Source: Balanoglossus misakiensis (Eukaryota > Hemichordata). Taken from it: a stretch of DNA of 64,000 bases. Within the stretch, counting starts at the first letter, position 1; each line of letters begins with the position of its first letter. Positions 60,878 through 64,000 of the stretch are shown one piece after another. The notes beneath the pieces were generated by a model that saw nothing but the letters and a program-made list of their open reading frames with translations, searched no databases and was not told where the DNA came from. Location: assembly GCA_040954595.2 (NCBI GenBank), contig CM082595.2:4092001-4156000 (forward strand), written 5' to 3'. The position numbers and the translations under genes were made by a program.

Positions 60878-62527
60878 GGCGGAATCTGAAAACGCCGAAT
60901 CCAACAGACACTTCTTAGACTCTTATTCTCACACACTTCCTAATCAGGATGTGCACACAACTCAGTGAAATCCACGATGTCTCAAATCTCAGAACCTACG
61001 TGACCTGACGTGTACTTCCGATTCCAACAACACAACAAAGATGGCGCTGAGGGTCAAAGGTTAACTGTTCCCAATGGCGCTTGCGACCAAACCAAAACAA
61101 ACAAACAAAACACTTGGCTGTTCTGGAGACGTGAGCTTCTAGGCAAAGTGTGCTTTTCTTTGGGGAATATTCAACGGTTCAATTAATCCAAAATGTATCG
61201 TATGTTTGTTAGGAAGCTGATACTAACTATAGAATATAGAAGGCTACTATCTCTGTCTAAACTTAGGTGTGGTGTGTGGTGTTTTTGGAAACTTGACAGC
61301 CTAGGCCCTAATGACACGTATTTTCCTATCCAAAAATAGCTTTATAGGCCTACATGTAATGTGCGTCTTAAATATCTCAGTCTTAGACATTTTCCTAATA
61401 TTTTGCTCAAGGAAACCTTATAGTATTCCATTAAAATTGAGGGCAAAATAGGGTCTTCCCAAAGTTGTGTCAAACTTGACAAAATGGCCGCCAATCTCAG
61501 TGTTGACTATTTATTTTGTTTTCCCCTTCTACTACAACTTTCAGCTTTAAAATAATATATCAATATCTTGTAAATATATTTTAACTATGCATTAAAATAA
61601 CACACACCGAAACAAAAAAATATTAGGCCTATTTGCCCACACATAATTTTATTAATATCACAAATAAAACAATACAATTAATCTATCGTAAATAACTCGA
61701 GATTTAATAATTTAATGCAAGAAAATATTTCTTAAAGCGCGGTGACATAGTGTTTTCTTTATATATTATATCAATACTCCTATTTAGGCACGTTTTGGGA
61801 AAATTTCAAAAATGACGATGTTGCAACAGTGTTTTCTCAAAATTCTACATGCAAGGCTATGGAACGTGATAACAATGTACCGCATATGGGTATAGTCATC
61901 TATCTTAAGGTGTTTAAGATTGAGTGTAGTTATCGTCAAAGTTCAGTATCTCAAAAAAAGTCCGCATACATAACGTCACATTATTACCCAAGTAGACAGA
62001 AATATTAATGTAACAGGACGTTATTCTAACCAGCAGCTAAGTTACTAATACAAAGATACACGAAACTTAGAACAATGTTATAAGTGTTAACGTTGCTTGT
62101 TTTAGAATAAAACAATTTAACAGTGGTAGGCCTACAGATGTGGGAATATTTAAAATTTCTCTTAAGGTGTCGTGATATTTATGCTGTTAATTTTGTATTT
62201 TCTGTGCAATAGTAAATCAAGCTAACGTATAATTTTGTGAGTGCCTAGTGCAGGTCAATATAATTTCTGATCATTAATGATATGATTCTACTCTAAAATA
62301 AATGGAAACATGCAGACAAGAATAGATGATTTTCTGCACATTGCGAGATCTCGCGATACTTGCTTAATTATCGTATCAGTAGGTTGCTGGCCAAGTAATG
62401 TCGTTTGTCATTGTGTCACATGAGAATGTCCTCCCATATTAATTGCCTAACCACGTGAGATCTCGCGGGGTCTTGTGGAGTTCAGAAAATGGTCTATTAA
62501 GCATATATTTTTCCACCACTGCTTCCC
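60878..62527. other. Intergenic region between TPR-MYND gene and the 7TM receptor
   Basis: The left 150 bases hold the TPR-MYND 5' UTR and probable promoter, including AAGATGGCGC (a YY1-like element) near 61038. The middle is AT-rich and empty. The right part contains the dispersed repeat 62321-62498. The receptor's 3' UTR lies just before 62528. Confidence 0.5.
62321..62498. mobile_element. Dispersed repeat with AATAGA...TCTATT ends
   Basis: Left end AATAGATGATTTTCTGCAC and right end TTCAGAAAATGGTCTATT are imperfect inverted repeats, each followed inwards by a GAGATCTCGCG block. Partial copies lie at 7763-7829, 41061-41155 and 44411-44453. It is consistent with a small non-autonomous DNA element; no target duplication resolved. 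Confidence 0.55.
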
Positions 62528-64000
62528 CTATTTTTCTCCGATGCTATTCTCGTCGGAGTTACCACCATCCAGTGAGATTGTGGACATCACCGACTTGGCC
62601 CCATTACTACCAATGGGCAACTTGCCCGACGCCGAACTACTTTCGCGCGTGTGCATACTCTTCGCAACCTCCGCCAGGAAACTGCGACCGAATGACGCAA
62701 AGATGAAAATTCCCTGCGAGGCGTTGAGCAGGGTGAACACGTAGTCCACGGCGGTGCTGTGTGCAAACGGCTGGGCGAGACCGAACACCCAGGTGACGCC
62801 CAGTACGCTGGCCAGCCGCAAGCTTATGACCAACTGCCGCTTGTTTGTGGAGTACGTCTTGTTCTCGATGTTCTTGTCAGTCTTAAGCATGCTGAATCGC
62901 ACACTGACAAGAGCAACGCAGAAACAGACGACATTGAACACTATCAACGCCGCCACCGGGGTTAGAAAAAACGCCACCAGAGCCGTCTGGTTTTGGATCC
63001 AACAGTACTCCCCCTGGCCGTAGCCAACTGCAAGGCTTGAGCAGTCGCAGAAGTCTATGACAACAGCAACTGCAACCACACCGGCTGGTAGGCCCCATGC
63101 GACCAAGGAGTAGCGGACGAACAGGCTGGTGTCGAACCCCGAGCTCCGCACAAGCATGCGCAGTCGAAAGACTCGACAGATATCACAGGCAATGACCGCC
63201 ATCCAGGAGAAGGACGCCAGCCACAGATAATGCGCCAGGACCGCCATCACTCGGCAGACGTGAGGTAAATGGGACAGGTTCACCACCGTTATCAACAGGA
63301 GGTGCGACAAGAAGAGCGTGGCGCACAGACAAGACATCATGTAGCCAGGCATGTTGTGGTAGGACGGGAGGACAGCATGGGACACGAGGCACAGGAAGAG
63401 ACCAACCAACGATAGGATAGTGCAGACGAGGCTTATCCAACCTAAGACTTCATCAGAAAGGGCACTTTCCTGCATAGCCATACTGTTAACGCAGGCATAG
63501 TACAACCACTCGCCAGAGAACTCTGAAAACAAGCGAACAAACTCGGTCGTTTCCAGTTGAAAAGCGTGGTAGGCGAAGGCCAGGACATGCTTGTGCGCCC
63601 GATTCAAAAGTTGCCACTCTTCCACCACGAAGGTTATTCCATCCGTGCAAACCCAACCCAACGGGCGGCAAATTTCAACCGAATAGTGCATCATCATATC
63701 AAAAGCTGAGCTCTGGGACGCCAAGGCATTGCTAGAGTATAATTGGCTAGTTTGTGTCCATCTCAATTGACGAGTGAAATAAGACTCACCAGTCACATTG
63801 AAATGAACGTAAGCTTTCTTAAGCTGCAGAGCAAACGCATCTTCCAATAAAACGACCTCGTTGATTGTACCATTGGTACAAAAGTGATCGTTTTCTAGGT
63901 TGGCAGAGTGAAATGCCGTCATCAAATGAAATTCGAGGACCCCAAATGACAGCCCCATGTCTCTGACTGCCCCGAAACAGGTTCTACTAAAAGCACCAAA
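62528..64000 (-). CDS. Class-B/Methuselah-like seven-transmembrane receptor, 5' partial
   Basis: A single uninterrupted exon, at least 476 residues from the Met at 63958, with the frame still open to the right edge, so the true start lies outside. About 165 residues of extracellular domain with N-glycosylation sites (NGT, NVT) precede seven hydrophobic helices: LGWISLVCTILSLVGLFLCL; YMMSCLCATLFLSHLLLITV; VLAHYLWLASFSWMAVIACD; SLVAWGLPAGVVAVAVVI; LVAFFLTPVAALIVFNVVCF; SLRLASVLGVTWVFGLAQPF; VFTLLNASQGIFIFASFGR. GEYCWIQNQ in extracellular loop 2 and WVFGLAQPF in TM6 are typical of class B2/adhesion and Methuselah receptors. The tail is Ser-rich and cytosolic (TRESSSASGKLPIGSN), ending DENSIGEK. 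Ligand unknown. An N-terminal GAIN/GPS region, if present, is beyond the window. Confidence 0.88.
   Translation of the reverse strand, partial: FGAFSRTCFGAVRDMGLSFGVLEFHLMTAFHSANLENDHFCTNGTINEVVLLEDAFALQLKKAYVHFNVTGESYFTRQLRWTQTSQLYSSNALASQSSAFDMMMHYSVEICRPLGWVCTDGITFVVEEWQLLNRAHKHVLAFAYHAFQLETTEFVRLFSEFSGEWLYYACVNSMAMQESALSDEVLGWISLVCTILSLVGLFLCLVSHAVLPSYHNMPGYMMSCLCATLFLSHLLLITVVNLSHLPHVCRVMAVLAHYLWLASFSWMAVIACDICRVFRLRMLVRSSGFDTSLFVRYSLVAWGLPAGVVAVAVVIDFCDCSSLAVGYGQGEYCWIQNQTALVAFFLTPVAALIVFNVVCFCVALVSVRFSMLKTDKNIENKTYSTNKRQLVISLRLASVLGVTWVFGLAQPFAHSTAVDYVFTLLNASQGIFIFASFGRSFLAEVAKSMHTRESSSASGKLPIGSNGAKSVMSTISLDGGNSDENSIGEK

Noticed and set aside
1-64000. CRISPR arrays, rRNA, tRNA or viral genes
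   Set aside because: No array of spaced identical repeats, no rRNA-like blocks and no convincing tRNA fold were noticed; the tandem repeats seen are microsatellites or minisatellites. No viral coding sequence was recognised.

Overview
The window is nuclear DNA of an invertebrate animal. Genes are split by many GT-AG introns of 0.1-1.6 kb, introns and spacers are rich in microsatellites and small foldback (MITE-like) elements, and there are animal-specific families: Mab-21 nucleotidyltransferase, neuralized (NHR) domain, phospholipid scramblase, choline transporter-like protein and class-B 7TM receptor. A lancelet (cephalochordate) or similar invertebrate deuterostome fits best; this is inference from gene style, not a database match. 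All exon models were built by hand from splice sites and reading-frame phase.

Layout. 1-6503 (-): a gene whose exons join in phase into one protein with an armadillo-like helical region, an NHR domain and a cGAS/Mab-21-type nucleotidyltransferase; its 3' end lies beyond the left edge. 7453-10371 (-): scramblase A. 13549-20232 (-): 20-exon SLC44 choline transporter-like gene. 20254-25297: large gene-poor gap. 25298-27543 (+) and 28901-35550 (+): scramblases B and C, which share internal exon structure with A. 37435-39621 (+): small MGC-start (probably acylated) helical protein with a clear TATA/CCAAT promoter. 40490-49241 (-): TTC34-like TPR protein of about 1,299 residues. 51878-53485 (+): unrecognised 306-residue protein. 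55117-60877 (-): helical-repeat + TPR + MYND zinc-finger protein with a decayed duplicate exon. 62528-64000 (-): class-B/Methuselah-like 7TM receptor, open at the right edge.

How genes relate. The three scramblases are tandem paralogues: exons 3-5 and 7-9 have identical lengths (78, 77, 131, 103, 59, 42 nt), and exon 6 is 121, 118 and 121 nt. They differ at the first acidic position of the calcium loop. Otherwise the neighbours share no evident pathway. The most notable object is the ARM-NHR-Mab-21 gene: the three catalytic acidic positions of the nucleotidyltransferase fold look intact, so it may be an unusual cGAS-like receptor.

Two reading frames need small corrections: about 2 nt near 3955 and 1 nt near 17612. 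These could be assembly indels or real variants.
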